The notes below the pieces were generated by a model. That model did not search any database, had not been told where the DNA came from, and worked only from the letters and a program-made list of their open reading frames with translations. Shown here piece by piece: positions 1-11,334 of a stretch of 64,000 nt of DNA (the first letter of the stretch is position 1; each line of letters starts with the position of its first letter). A program made the position numbers and the translations under genes. Origin of the DNA: Solobacterium sp. (GTDB lineage: Bacteria; Bacillota_I; Bacilli_A; Erysipelotrichales; Erysipelotrichaceae); the NCBI GenBank assembly GCA_017404505.1, contig JAFRCE010000008.1, positions 1 through 64,000 of the forward strand. The letters run 5' to 3'.

Positions 1-143
1 AAAAGGAAGAAGAAGAGAAGAAGAAAGCTGAAGAAGGTGAAACGGCTCCGGACGAAGAAAACGCTCCGGAAGAAGGCGATAATCCGGAAGCAGGAGAAGA
101 GCCGGAATCATCCGGTGAGAACAGCGGGGAGGATGGAGAATGA
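1..143 (+). CDS. C-terminal tail of a truncated gene (acidic low-complexity tail)
   Basis: This is only the last 47 codons of a gene that begins before the window. The visible part is almost entirely Glu, Lys, Pro, Gly and Asp, starting with a run of Glu and Lys and ending SGENSGEDGE, so it is a disordered acidic tail. The frame is fixed by the stop TGA at 141-143, which overlaps the ATG of the next gene (ATGA). That suggests translational coupling and a shared operon. The function cannot be told from this piece. Tails of this kind are common on surface and secreted proteins, but that is only a possibility here. Confidence 0.6.
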   Translation, partial: KEEEEKKKAEEGETAPDEENAPEEGDNPEAGEEPESSGENSGEDGE

Positions 144-1291
144 AGAAATGGAAATATCTTCTGGCTGTCAGTATGCTCGTCAGCGGTCTGTGCGGCTGTG
201 CGGATACGCAGAATACCACTGCGCTTCCGCAGCCTGAAATCACGGAAGGCATCCGCGGCGAACAGTTTGGTATCGACAAAAACATCAACGAAGAAACGAT
301 CGATCAGTATCTCAACCGGTCCGACAGCGTTTACCGTGACATGCGGATGCTGAAGGACGAAGCGGACTACGAAGCCATAGGCGGCGATTCCTGGCTGTCC
401 GGCTATGTGGAAGGCTTTGAGATCGTTCCTTATCCATATCTGGTCAACGTGGAAGGCCTGCCGCCGGAAGTCGGCACTTCCTACAGCGGACCGACGCTTT
501 TCACCCACCGTGAAAACGGCTATACGGCCAATTACGAGGAAGCCGCAAAGATCCTGGAAGATCTCTTTCCCAAAGACAAATACATCTTCCTGATGTGCGG
601 CGGCGGCGGTTATGCCGGCATGATGAAGAACATGCTGGTGGAACTGGGCTGGGATGCTGACAAGATCTACAATACCGGCGGCTTCTGGTTTTATCAGGGC
701 GAACATGCCGTCTCCTTGAAACACGAGGAAAACGGCGAGGTCTTCTATGACTTCCATAAAGCGCCGTATCACTATATCGACTTCGCGGCTCTCCATCCGC
801 TGGACGGCTATACGGCCGCCGGCGGCAGCGGCAGCTCAGAGACAGTTGAAAAGCCGGAAACTCTGCTGGAGGAGATCACGGCGGAAAGAGTCATGGATCT
901 GGTCCATGAAAAGAAGACATTTGCTCTGTCCATCTATCTGCCCGGCTGTATGACATGTGCGTCCTTCGCACCGGTCGCAAAGGAATTTGCCGATGCCGGA
1001 CTGATTGATTTTTACAGCATGAACTACAACGACGCCAAGGAGATTTCCGATACGATCCGGGACATTCAGTACGCTCCGTCGGTGATTCTGTTCGCGGACG
1101 GTGAAGTCAAAGCGGTTCTCAGTCCCAATAAGGATGCTGACACGCAGTATTTCAAGAGTACCGGCAAGCTTTCGGAATGGTTCCATGAACATGCCGGCAC
1201 GGCGATCATCAGCGGCAGTGAGCAGAATGACGATACGGAATGCGAAGATGCCTGCCGGGTCGATTTCGGTCTGGAATCGGAAAGCGAATGA
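140..1291 (+). CDS. lipoprotein with rhodanese-like and thioredoxin-like domains
   Basis: The 383-residue product starts with a lipoprotein signal (lipobox LCGC, acylated Cys near residue 20), so it should sit on the outer face of the membrane. Residues about 100-190 look rhodanese-like: a strand ending in Cys153 (FLMCGGGG) is followed by a helix and a YNTGGFW segment, as in sulfurtransferase or phosphatase active-site loops. Residues about 250-350 look like a thioredoxin fold with a C270-M-T-C273 motif and a downstream APS segment matching the cis-Pro region. A role in extracytoplasmic thiol or sulfur chemistry is inferred. It overlaps the previous gene by 4 nt. The C-terminus is acidic and Cys-containing. 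Confidence 0.7.
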   Translation: MKKWKYLLAVSMLVSGLCGCADTQNTTALPQPEITEGIRGEQFGIDKNINEETIDQYLNRSDSVYRDMRMLKDEADYEAIGGDSWLSGYVEGFEIVPYPYLVNVEGLPPEVGTSYSGPTLFTHRENGYTANYEEAAKILEDLFPKDKYIFLMCGGGGYAGMMKNMLVELGWDADKIYNTGGFWFYQGEHAVSLKHEENGEVFYDFHKAPYHYIDFAALHPLDGYTAAGGSGSSETVEKPETLLEEITAERVMDLVHEKKTFALSIYLPGCMTCASFAPVAKEFADAGLIDFYSMNYNDAKEISDTIRDIQYAPSVILFADGEVKAVLSPNKDADTQYFKSTGKLSEWFHEHAGTAIISGSEQNDDTECEDACRVDFGLESESE

Positions 1292-1320
1292 TGTTATTCA
1301 TACAATAACGATCAGGGATT

Positions 1321-1329
1321 TGCTATAAT
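1321..1329 (+). promoter_or_regulatory. extended -10 promoter for the gls24-fakA operon
   Basis: TGCTATAAT is a perfect extended -10 element (TGn plus TATAAT), 27 nt before the start codon of the Gls24-like gene. No good -35 hexamer is seen at 17 bp, which is typical of extended -10 promoters. Confidence 0.7.
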
Positions 1330-1356
1330 GGTTTCGAATTGATAGGAGTAAAAAGT

Positions 1357-1716
1357 ATGACGGTTGAAAAGACGACAAATTACGGAATCATTTCGGTTTC
1401 CGAAGATGCCATCGCGTCGCTTGCCGGCGGTGTCATTACCGAATGCTACGGTGTTGTCGGCATGGCTTCCAAGCAGGTACTGCGTGACGGCTGGGCCGAA
1501 CTTCTCAAAAAAGAGAATTATGCCCGCGGCGTAAAAGTCCGCAAGACAGAAAACGGTCTGCAGATCGATCTGTTTATTATTGTCAGTTTTGGTGTGAGAA
1601 TCTCCGAAGTTGTGCAGGAAGCACAGAAAAAAGTGAAATATGTTCTCGAAAAGACACTGTCCGAAGACATTGATTCCGTGAATGTCTTTGTTCAGGGTGT
1701 CAGAGCCATACAGTAA
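1357..1716 (+). CDS. Asp23/Gls24 family protein (YloU-like)
   Basis: The 119-residue protein has the Asp23/Gls24 pattern: an early SLAGGVITECYGVVGMAS segment and a C-terminal region containing VQEAQKKVKY and VNVFVQGVRA. Family members are small envelope-associated proteins, and the YloU type is commonly found beside fakA, as here. I chose ATG 1357 over an in-frame TTG at 1339 because GGAG at 1345-1348 sits 8 nt before it. FakA follows 15 nt downstream with its own strong AGGAGG site. Confidence 0.85.
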   Translation: MTVEKTTNYGIISVSEDAIASLAGGVITECYGVVGMASKQVLRDGWAELLKKENYARGVKVRKTENGLQIDLFIIVSFGVRISEVVQEAQKKVKYVLEKTLSEDIDSVNVFVQGVRAIQ

Positions 1717-1731
1717 GAGGAGGAACCTGTG

Positions 1732-3339
1732 ATGAATAAGATTAACGGACAGGTTCTGAAGGCGATGCTGGAAAGCGGCTGCAACAACCTGAATAATAAA
1801 AAGAGCGAAGTCGACGCACTGAATGTTTTCCCGGTACCGGACGGCGATACCGGCACGAATATGTCCCTGACTTTTACCAACGGTATTTCCGAAGTCAGAA
1901 AGAGCGGCAGTGATTCTCTGCCGGTCGTGGCAAAAACCCTTTCCCGCGGTCTGCTGATGGGCGCCCGCGGTAACTCCGGTGTCATTCTTTCCCAGATCTT
2001 CCGCGGTTTCTACCAGGCGGTGAAAGAAAAGGAAGAAGTCTCGATTCCGGAATTCGCCGAAGCGCTAGCCAACGGTTCACGGCTTGCCTACAAGGCTGTC
2101 ATGAGACCGGTCGAAGGCACGATCCTGACAGTTATCCGCGAGGCTTCCGAAGCCGGAACAGCCTTTGCGGAAGAAAATCCCGATGCCGATTACCAGGCTT
2201 ATATGACATGTGTCTGCGAAGCCGCAAACACGTCTTTGCAGAATACACCGGAACTGCTTCCGGTGCTGAAGGAAGCGCATGTCGTTGACTCCGGCGGCAG
2301 CGGTCTGTTGGCCGTACTGGAAGGCTTCAAGGCGTATCTGGACGGCAATCCGATTGCGGAAGGAACCGTGACGGAAGTTCAGAAAGAAGAAAAGAATGAA
2401 AAAGCGAGCGGCTACCGCACGGAATTCATTCTGAACCTGAGCAGCCAGGGCAAGCTCTCCTTCAAGGAAGAGCGTTTCCGCCGCCAGATCGAACAGTTGG
2501 CCAACAAAGTCACGATCCTGGTCAGCGACGATGACGTGAAGCTGCGTGTCAACACCATGACACCTGGTGAAATCCTTCTGTTAGGTCAGCGCTATGGTAC
2601 CTTTGCCAAAGTGCAGATCGAAAACATCCAGGATGAACTGAATCCTTCCATTATCGAAGAGGAAACCGTAGCCGCTGAGGAAAAAGAATACGGCATCATC
2701 GCCACAGCTGCCGGTGAAGGACTGAAGAAGCTCTTCACGGACTACCGGGTAGACGTCGTTGTCTCCGGCGGCCAGACGATGAATCCTTCCACCGAGGATT
2801 TTGTCAAGGCAATCGCCAAAGTCAATGCCAGACATATCTTCATCCTGCCGAACAACTCCAATATCATCATGGCCGCCAAACAGGCTGCTGAAGTCACGGA
2901 GGGCAAGGAAGTCATCGTCCTTGAGACAAAGTCGATCCCGCAGGGTATCGGTGCCTGCATCAACTTCAATCCGGATGATGATGTCGATGCCAACAAGGCC
3001 GCGATGCTGGATGCCATTGACAACGTCCGTTCCGGTTCTGTCACATATTCCATCAAGGATACGACCGTTGACGGTGTCGAGATCCATGAGGGTGACTATA
3101 TGAGCATCTTTGAGAAGGACATCGTCTTCACTTCCAAAAACAAGGTCGAAGCGGTGACCCATCTGCTCGATGTCATGTGTGACGAGGATACGGAGATCAT
3201 CACGCTGATCAAGGGTGAAGAAGGAACCCAGGAAGAAGTGGATGAGATCTCGGCTTATATCGAAGAGCACTTCGATGTCGATATCGATGTCGAAGACGGC
3301 GGTCAGCCGGTCTACAGTTTCATGATCGGAGCTGAATAA
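1732..3339 (+). CDS. fakA: fatty acid kinase catalytic subunit FakA (DAK2/YloV)
   Basis: The 535-residue protein has an N-terminal DhaL/DAK2 kinase domain. Its motifs are DALNVFPVPDGDTGTNM (the Asp residues bind Mg-ATP), a GARGNSGVILSQ glycine loop and the later VDSGGSGLL segment. A YloV middle and C-terminal region follow. FakA phosphorylates fatty acids bound to a FakB (DegV) protein, feeding exogenous fatty acids into phospholipid synthesis; no FakB is in this window. ATG 1732 lies 8 nt after AGGAGG, and GTG 1729 is the alternative start. The Gls24-FakA pair is conserved in Firmicutes. Confidence 0.92.
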   Translation: MNKINGQVLKAMLESGCNNLNNKKSEVDALNVFPVPDGDTGTNMSLTFTNGISEVRKSGSDSLPVVAKTLSRGLLMGARGNSGVILSQIFRGFYQAVKEKEEVSIPEFAEALANGSRLAYKAVMRPVEGTILTVIREASEAGTAFAEENPDADYQAYMTCVCEAANTSLQNTPELLPVLKEAHVVDSGGSGLLAVLEGFKAYLDGNPIAEGTVTEVQKEEKNEKASGYRTEFILNLSSQGKLSFKEERFRRQIEQLANKVTILVSDDDVKLRVNTMTPGEILLLGQRYGTFAKVQIENIQDELNPSIIEEETVAAEEKEYGIIATAAGEGLKKLFTDYRVDVVVSGGQTMNPSTEDFVKAIAKVNARHIFILPNNSNIIMAAKQAAEVTEGKEVIVLETKSIPQGIGACINFNPDDDVDANKAAMLDAIDNVRSGSVTYSIKDTTVDGVEIHEGDYMSIFEKDIVFTSKNKVEAVTHLLDVMCDEDTEIITLIKGEEGTQEEVDEISAYIEEHFDVDIDVEDGGQPVYSFMIGAE

Positions 3340-3348
3340 GCGTACACA

Positions 3349-3380
3349 GACACTGCTGATGAGGCAGTGTCTTTTTCTTT
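3349..3380 (+). terminator. intrinsic terminator after fakA
   Basis: A perfect 8-bp stem, GACACTGC (3349-3356) with GCAGTGTC (3364-3371), has a 7-nt loop and is followed by TTTTTCTTT. Confidence 0.9.
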
Positions 3381-3469
3381 GCCATCCCGTTATGGTTTTC
3401 TTCATTCTGCCGTGGTAGGCTGAAGGTAATAAGAATGCCGTGTATCAGAAACGGCGGAAAGGAATGGCC

Positions 3470-4291
3470 ATGCAGAAAATCATTCGTCTTTTCGTGATGA
3501 CAATGCTTCTTTTAGTCTTCAGCGGCTGTGATGAACCGACTGTGAAACCGCAGCCGGAGAAACCGGAAACGAATACAGCCGAAACACAGAAACCGGAAGA
3601 CGTGAAAGAAGACGAAGGGAAAGCGGTTTCCATCGCGGAATTCATGAAAACAATGCGCTATCAGGACGGTGCCTGGGAGTGTCCCGGCCAGTATAACTCC
3701 GACCGTATCAAGTTCCGCTATGAAGAGGAACATCCGCTGGCTCTCATGGAGCGTTTCGGAGAGAAGAACGCTGCCCTCAGCGGCGAAATCGTTTCGGTGT
3801 TTTATCAGGCCGACAAGAAAGTCTATACGGTGCATCTGATCGAGTATGACGTGCCTTTAAAATACGACGTTCTTCATATCGATGCCACAAGACTGGCGGA
3901 AGGCTATATCAAAGCCGAAGATGTCTTCGCCGATAATGAAATGACAGAATACGTTTTCCTGGAGCATCAGGCGAATGTGGCGGTGAATACCGATATTGTT
4001 TACAAGTATGAAACGCTCGAACTGGATCCGCGCTTTTACCCGACTCTTACACTGCGTGACGACGGCACGTTCGAGTTCTACGAGAACTGCTACAGCAAAA
4101 TGGGGTATATCCGCGGCACGTGGTATTCGGACGGCAGCAATCTGACCTGCAAGATTCAGGAAACGGAGCTGCAGGGCTTCGCCGGCGGCGATCTCAGCGA
4201 GATCATCTTCAATGAAATCGAAGATACGCTGCGGCTTGACACGGATATCTGCTACAGCCGGCTCGGCATGGTCTTCCGGCAGCCGGACTGA
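3470..4291 (+). CDS. predicted lipoprotein, function unknown
   Basis: The 273-residue product has a charged N-terminus, a hydrophobic stretch and a lipobox-like FSGC, then a Pro/Glu/Lys-rich linker up to about residue 55. The rest is a soluble extracytoplasmic domain I do not recognise. It ends with a Thr/Gly/Tyr-rich half (LRDDGTFEFYENCYSKMGY, then RGTWYSDG) that resembles a small beta-barrel of the lipocalin-like 'GTW' kind; this is a weak inference. ATG 3470 is preferred because AAGGA ends 6 nt upstream; ATG 3464 is an alternative. The gene is monocistronic, between a terminator and the next promoter. Confidence 0.7.
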   Translation: MQKIIRLFVMTMLLLVFSGCDEPTVKPQPEKPETNTAETQKPEDVKEDEGKAVSIAEFMKTMRYQDGAWECPGQYNSDRIKFRYEEEHPLALMERFGEKNAALSGEIVSVFYQADKKVYTVHLIEYDVPLKYDVLHIDATRLAEGYIKAEDVFADNEMTEYVFLEHQANVAVNTDIVYKYETLELDPRFYPTLTLRDDGTFEFYENCYSKMGYIRGTWYSDGSNLTCKIQETELQGFAGGDLSEIIFNEIEDTLRLDTDICYSRLGMVFRQPD

Positions 4292-4300
4292 TGCAAAATA

Positions 4301-4329
4301 TCGACATGGTTTTTGAAATATAGGATAAT
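4301..4329 (+). promoter_or_regulatory. sigma-A-type promoter of the glycosidase-mupG operon
   Basis: TCGACA (4301-4306) is separated by 17 bp from GATAAT (4324-4329). Each hexamer matches consensus at five of six positions. No cre-like palindrome was obvious. Confidence 0.7.
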
Positions 4330-4361
4330 TGATAATAGTGATAAATAACTGGAAAGGATGA

Positions 4362-6943
<2,582 letters not shown>

Positions 6944-6945
6944 AC

Positions 6946-7302
6946 ATGGCTGAAATTACACTTCATTTTGACCGCAGCGTCAAACCTTACGATGAGATCC
7001 TCGCGATTCTGTGCGATGGTGAAAAGGTACATTACTGCTTTTCCAATATGGCCCAGGACGTGATCGTCTTTACCGACCGCCGTATCATTTATGATGACAA
7101 GGACGGTCTGATCGGCGCCAAGCATGACCTGCTGACGATACCGTACCGTTCGTTTATCAAATGGCATACGGTCAACGCAGCATTGATCGATATGACCGCA
7201 CTGCTTGAATTCTGGACGATCCAGGATCAGTATAAGATCACGACGGACAGAAGTCTTGATCTGATGCCGATCCACAAGATCATCAGCAGCTGTGTTTTAT
7301 AG
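6946..7302 (+). CDS. small bacterial PH-domain protein
   Basis: The 118-residue protein matches the single-domain bacterial PH family (bPH_1): a DVIVFTDRRIIYDDKDGLIG core of paired strands, an IPYRSFIKW segment and a C-terminal helix. The biochemical role of the family is not established. It starts 2 nt after mupG with an AAGGAG site inside the mupG end, so it shares that mRNA, and it is closed by an 11-bp inverted repeat. A link to the sugar enzymes is not evident. Confidence 0.75.
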   Translation: MAEITLHFDRSVKPYDEILAILCDGEKVHYCFSNMAQDVIVFTDRRIIYDDKDGLIGAKHDLLTIPYRSFIKWHTVNAALIDMTALLEFWTIQDQYKITTDRSLDLMPIHKIISSCVL

Positions 7303-7330
7303 GAAATACCCGGCTTAGTCCGGGTATTTC
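7303..7330 (+). terminator. strong inverted repeat, probable terminator
   Basis: An 11-bp perfect stem, GAAATACCCGG with CCGGGTATTTC, has a 6-nt loop directly after the PH-domain gene. The right arm supplies only a short TATTTC tail with no extended T-run, so termination may be partial and the next gene may receive read-through. Confidence 0.6.
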
Positions 7331-7352
7331 TGCCGAAATAAGGAGGACGAAT

Positions 7353-8225
7353 ATGAAATACGCGGTGCTTGCCACCTGGAAGATGGCGGAAGAAGGAACA
7401 AAAAAGGCAGCCCGCATGCTGGCGGAAGGAAAAAGCAGTGCAGAGGCAATCGTTGAAGGAATTGCGATGGTTGAAGACAATCCTGATTTTCATTCGGTCG
7501 GTTACGGCGGCCGGCCCAATGCGGAAGGAAGGGTGTTTTTTGACGGCGGCTTCATGAACGGCGATACCCTGCATTTCGGCGCAATCGGCAGCCTGGAAGG
7601 GTTCCGCTCCGCGATCCGTATCGCCGCTTCGCTTCAGGACAGCGACGCCAACAATTTCCTGGTCGGCGAAGGAGCCGAGCGTTATGCGGCTGCCCATGGT
7701 TTTGAAAGAAGGGACAATGTCACACCGGAAGCAAAGCAGCTGTATGAGCAGGAAAAGGAACGCCTGAAAGAACTGTCCGCTTATGACGGTCATGATACGG
7801 TCTGCTTCCTGGCGCTCGATCAGAACGGCACTTTATGCGCCGCGACTTCGACTTCCGGACTGTTCATGAAACAGCCGGGCCGCGTCGGTGACACACCGCT
7901 GCCGGGCGTCGGCTATTACGCCGATTCAGAAACAGGTGCCGCGGCAGCCACCGGCATGGGTGAGGAAATCATGAAAGGGGCGCTTTCCTATGCGGCGGTC
8001 CGTTTTCTCAAAGACGGTCTGAGTGCCCAGGAAGCAGCCGAAAAGGCGGTTTCCGAACTGAATGACACATTGATCAGACGGAACGGATATGCCAATCCGA
8101 TGTCACTGATCGTTCTTTCCAGAGACGGCACATACGGCATCGGCACCAATATCACCTTCACGTACTGCTATGCTTCCGACAGGGAAGCGGCGGCTGTACA
8201 TGAGATCGTCGTCGAAAGGAAATGA
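7353..8225 (+). CDS. Ntn-hydrolase asparaginase (glycosylasparaginase / isoaspartyl peptidase family)
   Basis: The 290-residue precursor belongs to the type 2 asparaginase family, whose members self-cleave before a catalytic Thr. Here the HDT motif places that residue at Thr149. Downstream STSGLFMKQPGRVGDTPLPG and AAATGMGE are the characteristic substrate-binding segments; upstream SVGYGGRPN and DGGFMNG fit the alpha subunit. It probably hydrolyses Asn-linked GlcNAc or beta-aspartyl peptides; which one cannot be told from sequence alone. AAGGAGG precedes the start. No signal peptide is seen, so it should be cytoplasmic. Confidence 0.88.
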   Translation: MKYAVLATWKMAEEGTKKAARMLAEGKSSAEAIVEGIAMVEDNPDFHSVGYGGRPNAEGRVFFDGGFMNGDTLHFGAIGSLEGFRSAIRIAASLQDSDANNFLVGEGAERYAAAHGFERRDNVTPEAKQLYEQEKERLKELSAYDGHDTVCFLALDQNGTLCAATSTSGLFMKQPGRVGDTPLPGVGYYADSETGAAAATGMGEEIMKGALSYAAVRFLKDGLSAQEAAEKAVSELNDTLIRRNGYANPMSLIVLSRDGTYGIGTNITFTYCYASDREAAAVHEIVVERK

Positions 8226-8309
8226 TACAAAGACAGGATTCGGCAGGAATCTGACTGATTTCCAACAATTCAGAATGACGATTTGGTAAACTGTAAGTTG
8301 AAATCAGAT

Positions 8310-9926
8310 ATGCAGAACTATGATAAAGTAACAAAACTGAATGGACAGGCAATCGATGAGATCTCGGAAGCTCTCAGCGCTTTTCTTGCGGAAATTGAAA
8401 CGGAACGGGCGACATCTCTGCGCATCCGTCTTTCCATGGAAGAGGCTCTGCTGCGCTTCAAGGATCATTTCGGTCCGGAACAGGAGATCCATGTCTTTAT
8501 CGGCAGCCAGCTGAGACGCAATCAGATGCACATCGAACTGGCCGGCGAGGCATACAATCCGCTGACCCTGAAAGAAAACGACATTGACAACTGGAGCAGT
8601 TCACTGCTTTCACCGATCGGCATATCACCGAATTATTACTATTCCGGCGGCCGGAACAATCTGCGTCTGAGTCTGCCCCGTAAAGAAGTGAATCCGGTTT
8701 ATAAACTGCTGTTCTGCGTGATCCTTGGCACGCTGCTTGGCACGCTGGGCCGCAATTTTCTGCCGGAAGCCATCCGCGTCAACATGATCGACAGCATTCT
8801 GCAGCCGCTTTTCAGTCTGTGGCAGCGGACACTGACACTGCTGTCGGGACCGCTGATCTTCATTCTGGTGCTGACGACCGTGCTGAATACGGGAAGGGTA
8901 GACGTCCAGGGCGGCAGCAGCAAGCGCATTCTCAGCCGCTATGTGTTTCTGAGTATCCTCTCCGGGCTTTTCGCCATGTTCACGATCAACCTGTTCCTGA
9001 AGCTTCCCTATGTAGAGACGAGCCTCGATGCCGGTTTTGTTTCGACACTTCTGAATGTGCTGTTCGGAGTCGTTCCGGAAGATATGATCAATCCGTTTAT
9101 CGCAGTCAATACCGCCCAGCTGGTTCTGATGGCGGTGATGATCGGCAAAGCCATATCGCTGCTGCAGGGAGAAGGGGATGTCCTGGTGCGTTTTGTCAAA
9201 CAGTGCTACGACATCGGTCTGAGTCTGGCTGACATGGTTGGCCGGCTGGTTCCGTTTTTCACGGTAACGCTTCTGACCCTGGCCATATGGAACGGTCAGA
9301 CTGCCATTTTCACTTACAGCTGGATCGCGATGCTGGTATTCCTGGCCCTGGCGCTGCTTTACGGGGGAATCGCGCTGCTGCGTACTTCAGCGGCTCTCAA
9401 GGTGCCTCTGAAGGTGCTGATTCACAAACTGAAAGCTTCATTTCTCGTTACTCTGCGTACCGGATCTCTGAATGAGGCTTATACTTATATTGAAACCTGT
9501 GTCATCAAACGGCTGGGAATCGAAAAAAACTTCGCGAAAGCACTGCTGCCTTCCGGACTCGTTCTTTATATGCCGGTATCAACAGCTGAACTGATCGTCT
9601 TTTCTGTCTACGCTGCCTGGATCCACCATATGAACGCGGATATCGGCTGGTATTTCCTGCTGCTGTTCCATGCTGTCGTGCTTTCCATGGCATCACCGCC
9701 GGTTGCCGGTGTCAGCCTGATTTCGTTTATGACGATCTTTTCCAATCTGAACATACCGTCGGAAGCTCTGGTCGGCGGTATGATCGCCGATATCGTTCTC
9801 GGTATCGCCGCCTCTGCCTTCAATCAGATGATTCTTCAGCTGGAACTTCTGACCGAGGCTGACCGGATCGGTCTGGTCAAGAAAAAGACTCTTATGAAAG
9901 ACGTGGGAGGAAAAACAAATGGATGA
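8310..9926 (+). CDS. dicarboxylate/amino acid:cation symporter with N-terminal ATPase-like domain
   Basis: The 538-residue protein has two parts. Residues about 130-525 form a DAACS (GltP/DctA-like) transporter with many membrane segments. Residues 1-about 115 are soluble and resemble the GHKL/RsbW ATPase fold: RIRLSMEEALLRF (42-50) looks like the N-box helix and AGEAYNPL like a G-box, but a complete glycine lid is not visible, so ATP binding is uncertain. The gene opens a run of signalling genes and overlaps the next by 8 nt. The start is uncertain: ATG 8310 lacks a good ribosome site, and TTG at 8283 or 8298 is possible. Confidence 0.8.
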   Translation: MQNYDKVTKLNGQAIDEISEALSAFLAEIETERATSLRIRLSMEEALLRFKDHFGPEQEIHVFIGSQLRRNQMHIELAGEAYNPLTLKENDIDNWSSSLLSPIGISPNYYYSGGRNNLRLSLPRKEVNPVYKLLFCVILGTLLGTLGRNFLPEAIRVNMIDSILQPLFSLWQRTLTLLSGPLIFILVLTTVLNTGRVDVQGGSSKRILSRYVFLSILSGLFAMFTINLFLKLPYVETSLDAGFVSTLLNVLFGVVPEDMINPFIAVNTAQLVLMAVMIGKAISLLQGEGDVLVRFVKQCYDIGLSLADMVGRLVPFFTVTLLTLAIWNGQTAIFTYSWIAMLVFLALALLYGGIALLRTSAALKVPLKVLIHKLKASFLVTLRTGSLNEAYTYIETCVIKRLGIEKNFAKALLPSGLVLYMPVSTAELIVFSVYAAWIHHMNADIGWYFLLLFHAVVLSMASPPVAGVSLISFMTIFSNLNIPSEALVGGMIADIVLGIAASAFNQMILQLELLTEADRIGLVKKKTLMKDVGGKTNG

Positions 9927-11331
9927 TAAAAAAGCCATGGCGGAAGAGCTGCTCACTTACTGCCGGAAACACGTGGACAGTGGTCTGGAAATCAGTGAAA
10001 AATATTCGGATGACGCGATGAGCCTCGTCCTGAAGAGCAGCAATGTGACCGGTATGGTGACGATATATTTCCTGCAGTTCACGATCTGCGAATACCGTAT
10101 TCTGGACAGCAGTGAGGAAACGGTTTTCTATCTGCATTTCGAACTGAACGATCTGGAACACGCCAAGGAACTGTATGGTGAAATGAAGGAGAGTCTGCGC
10201 AAGCTGAACGAGGAAAAGACGACTGAGGTGCTGCTCTGCTGCTCATGCGGTCTGACGACTTCCTATTTCACGATGAAGCTGAATGAAGCGGCCCAGTCGA
10301 TGGGTCTCAAAATCAATTTTGAGGCGGTTCCCTATGAACTGCTTTACGATGCGGCACAGTCCAAAGACATGATACTGATCGCTCCGCAGATCGGCTATCA
10401 GCTGAAAAACGCCAAAGCCATTCTGAATGACAAGATCGTCATGGAAATTCCTGTGCAGATCTTCTCCAATTACGATGTCCTCGGCATGCTGAATCTGGTG
10501 CGGGAAAAGACAGCTGCGCAGAAGGAAGAAGCCGGCGAAGAGGAAACGGTTTACAGTGTCCGAAAACTGGAAGATGCCGACGGCTCGCTGCTGATCGTGT
10601 CAATTCTCGATCTGGAGGGCAGGACCCAGCTTGCTTACCGTCTTTATGATCACGGCCGGATCACGGTGGAAAACCAGATCTTCAAGAACCGTTACCGCTT
10701 CTCGGACGTCAGGGATGTCATCTCGCTGGTCAAAGCGATGAATCCGCAGATCAACGCTATCTGTCTGGTGACGCCGGGTTCCGTTAGCAACGGCCGGCTG
10801 ACATATGAAAAGGCCAATATTTTCAATCAGAGCATCAAGGAAACTCTGGAAAAGGACTACAACACAAAAGTCTGGCTGATGAACTTTGCCGATGCGGTTG
10901 CCCTCGGGTATTCCATCAAGGAAAAGAAGAGGGAAGACACCGCGTTCTACTTCCTGCCGACCGGTTCGTGTCTCGGCAACATCGGCATGGTGGTCAACCA
11001 CCGGCTCGTGCATCATTCCGCGCATATGGGCGGCCGCCAGCTGGACGGAATTTCCTCCATCACAACTTTTCCGCAGAATCCCTATACACTCGCTCTGACA
11101 CCGGAAGGAAACATCGAACTGGCAGCCAGATATCTGACAGGCCTGATTACATATACAGGCTGCGACCATGTGGTGTTTTACGCCAAGCGGATACCGGATG
11201 TCCGGCAGCTGCGCGAGAAGATCAGCCAGTTCATTCCGGATGAGTATATTCCCGAACTGGTTAAAATAGACAGTATTCGTGACTACCTCTATGAAGGAGC
11301 ACTGAATTATATGGAAGGACAGGTAAACTGA
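9919..11331 (+). CDS. PTS EIIB-like domain fused to a ROK-like sugar kinase fold
   Basis: In this 470-residue protein, residues about 1-95 are unrecognised. Residues about 100-200 match a lactose/cellobiose-type EIIB: LLCCSCGLTTSYF has the phosphocysteine position at Cys108, followed by MILIAPQIGYQL. Residues about 215-470 look like a ROK/actin-ATPase fold (LIVSILDLEGRTQLAYRLYD, then NFADAVALGY and GSCLGNIGMVV). Usual ROK zinc-binding cysteines are not seen. EIIB with a ROK-like half suggests a phosphorylation-responsive sensor rather than a PTS enzyme; this is inference. It sits between the symporter and a STAS gene. Confidence 0.65.
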   Translation: MDDKKAMAEELLTYCRKHVDSGLEISEKYSDDAMSLVLKSSNVTGMVTIYFLQFTICEYRILDSSEETVFYLHFELNDLEHAKELYGEMKESLRKLNEEKTTEVLLCCSCGLTTSYFTMKLNEAAQSMGLKINFEAVPYELLYDAAQSKDMILIAPQIGYQLKNAKAILNDKIVMEIPVQIFSNYDVLGMLNLVREKTAAQKEEAGEEETVYSVRKLEDADGSLLIVSILDLEGRTQLAYRLYDHGRITVENQIFKNRYRFSDVRDVISLVKAMNPQINAICLVTPGSVSNGRLTYEKANIFNQSIKETLEKDYNTKVWLMNFADAVALGYSIKEKKREDTAFYFLPTGSCLGNIGMVVNHRLVHHSAHMGGRQLDGISSITTFPQNPYTLALTPEGNIELAARYLTGLITYTGCDHVVFYAKRIPDVRQLREKISQFIPDEYIPELVKIDSIRDYLYEGALNYMEGQVN

Positions 11332-11334
11332 CGC

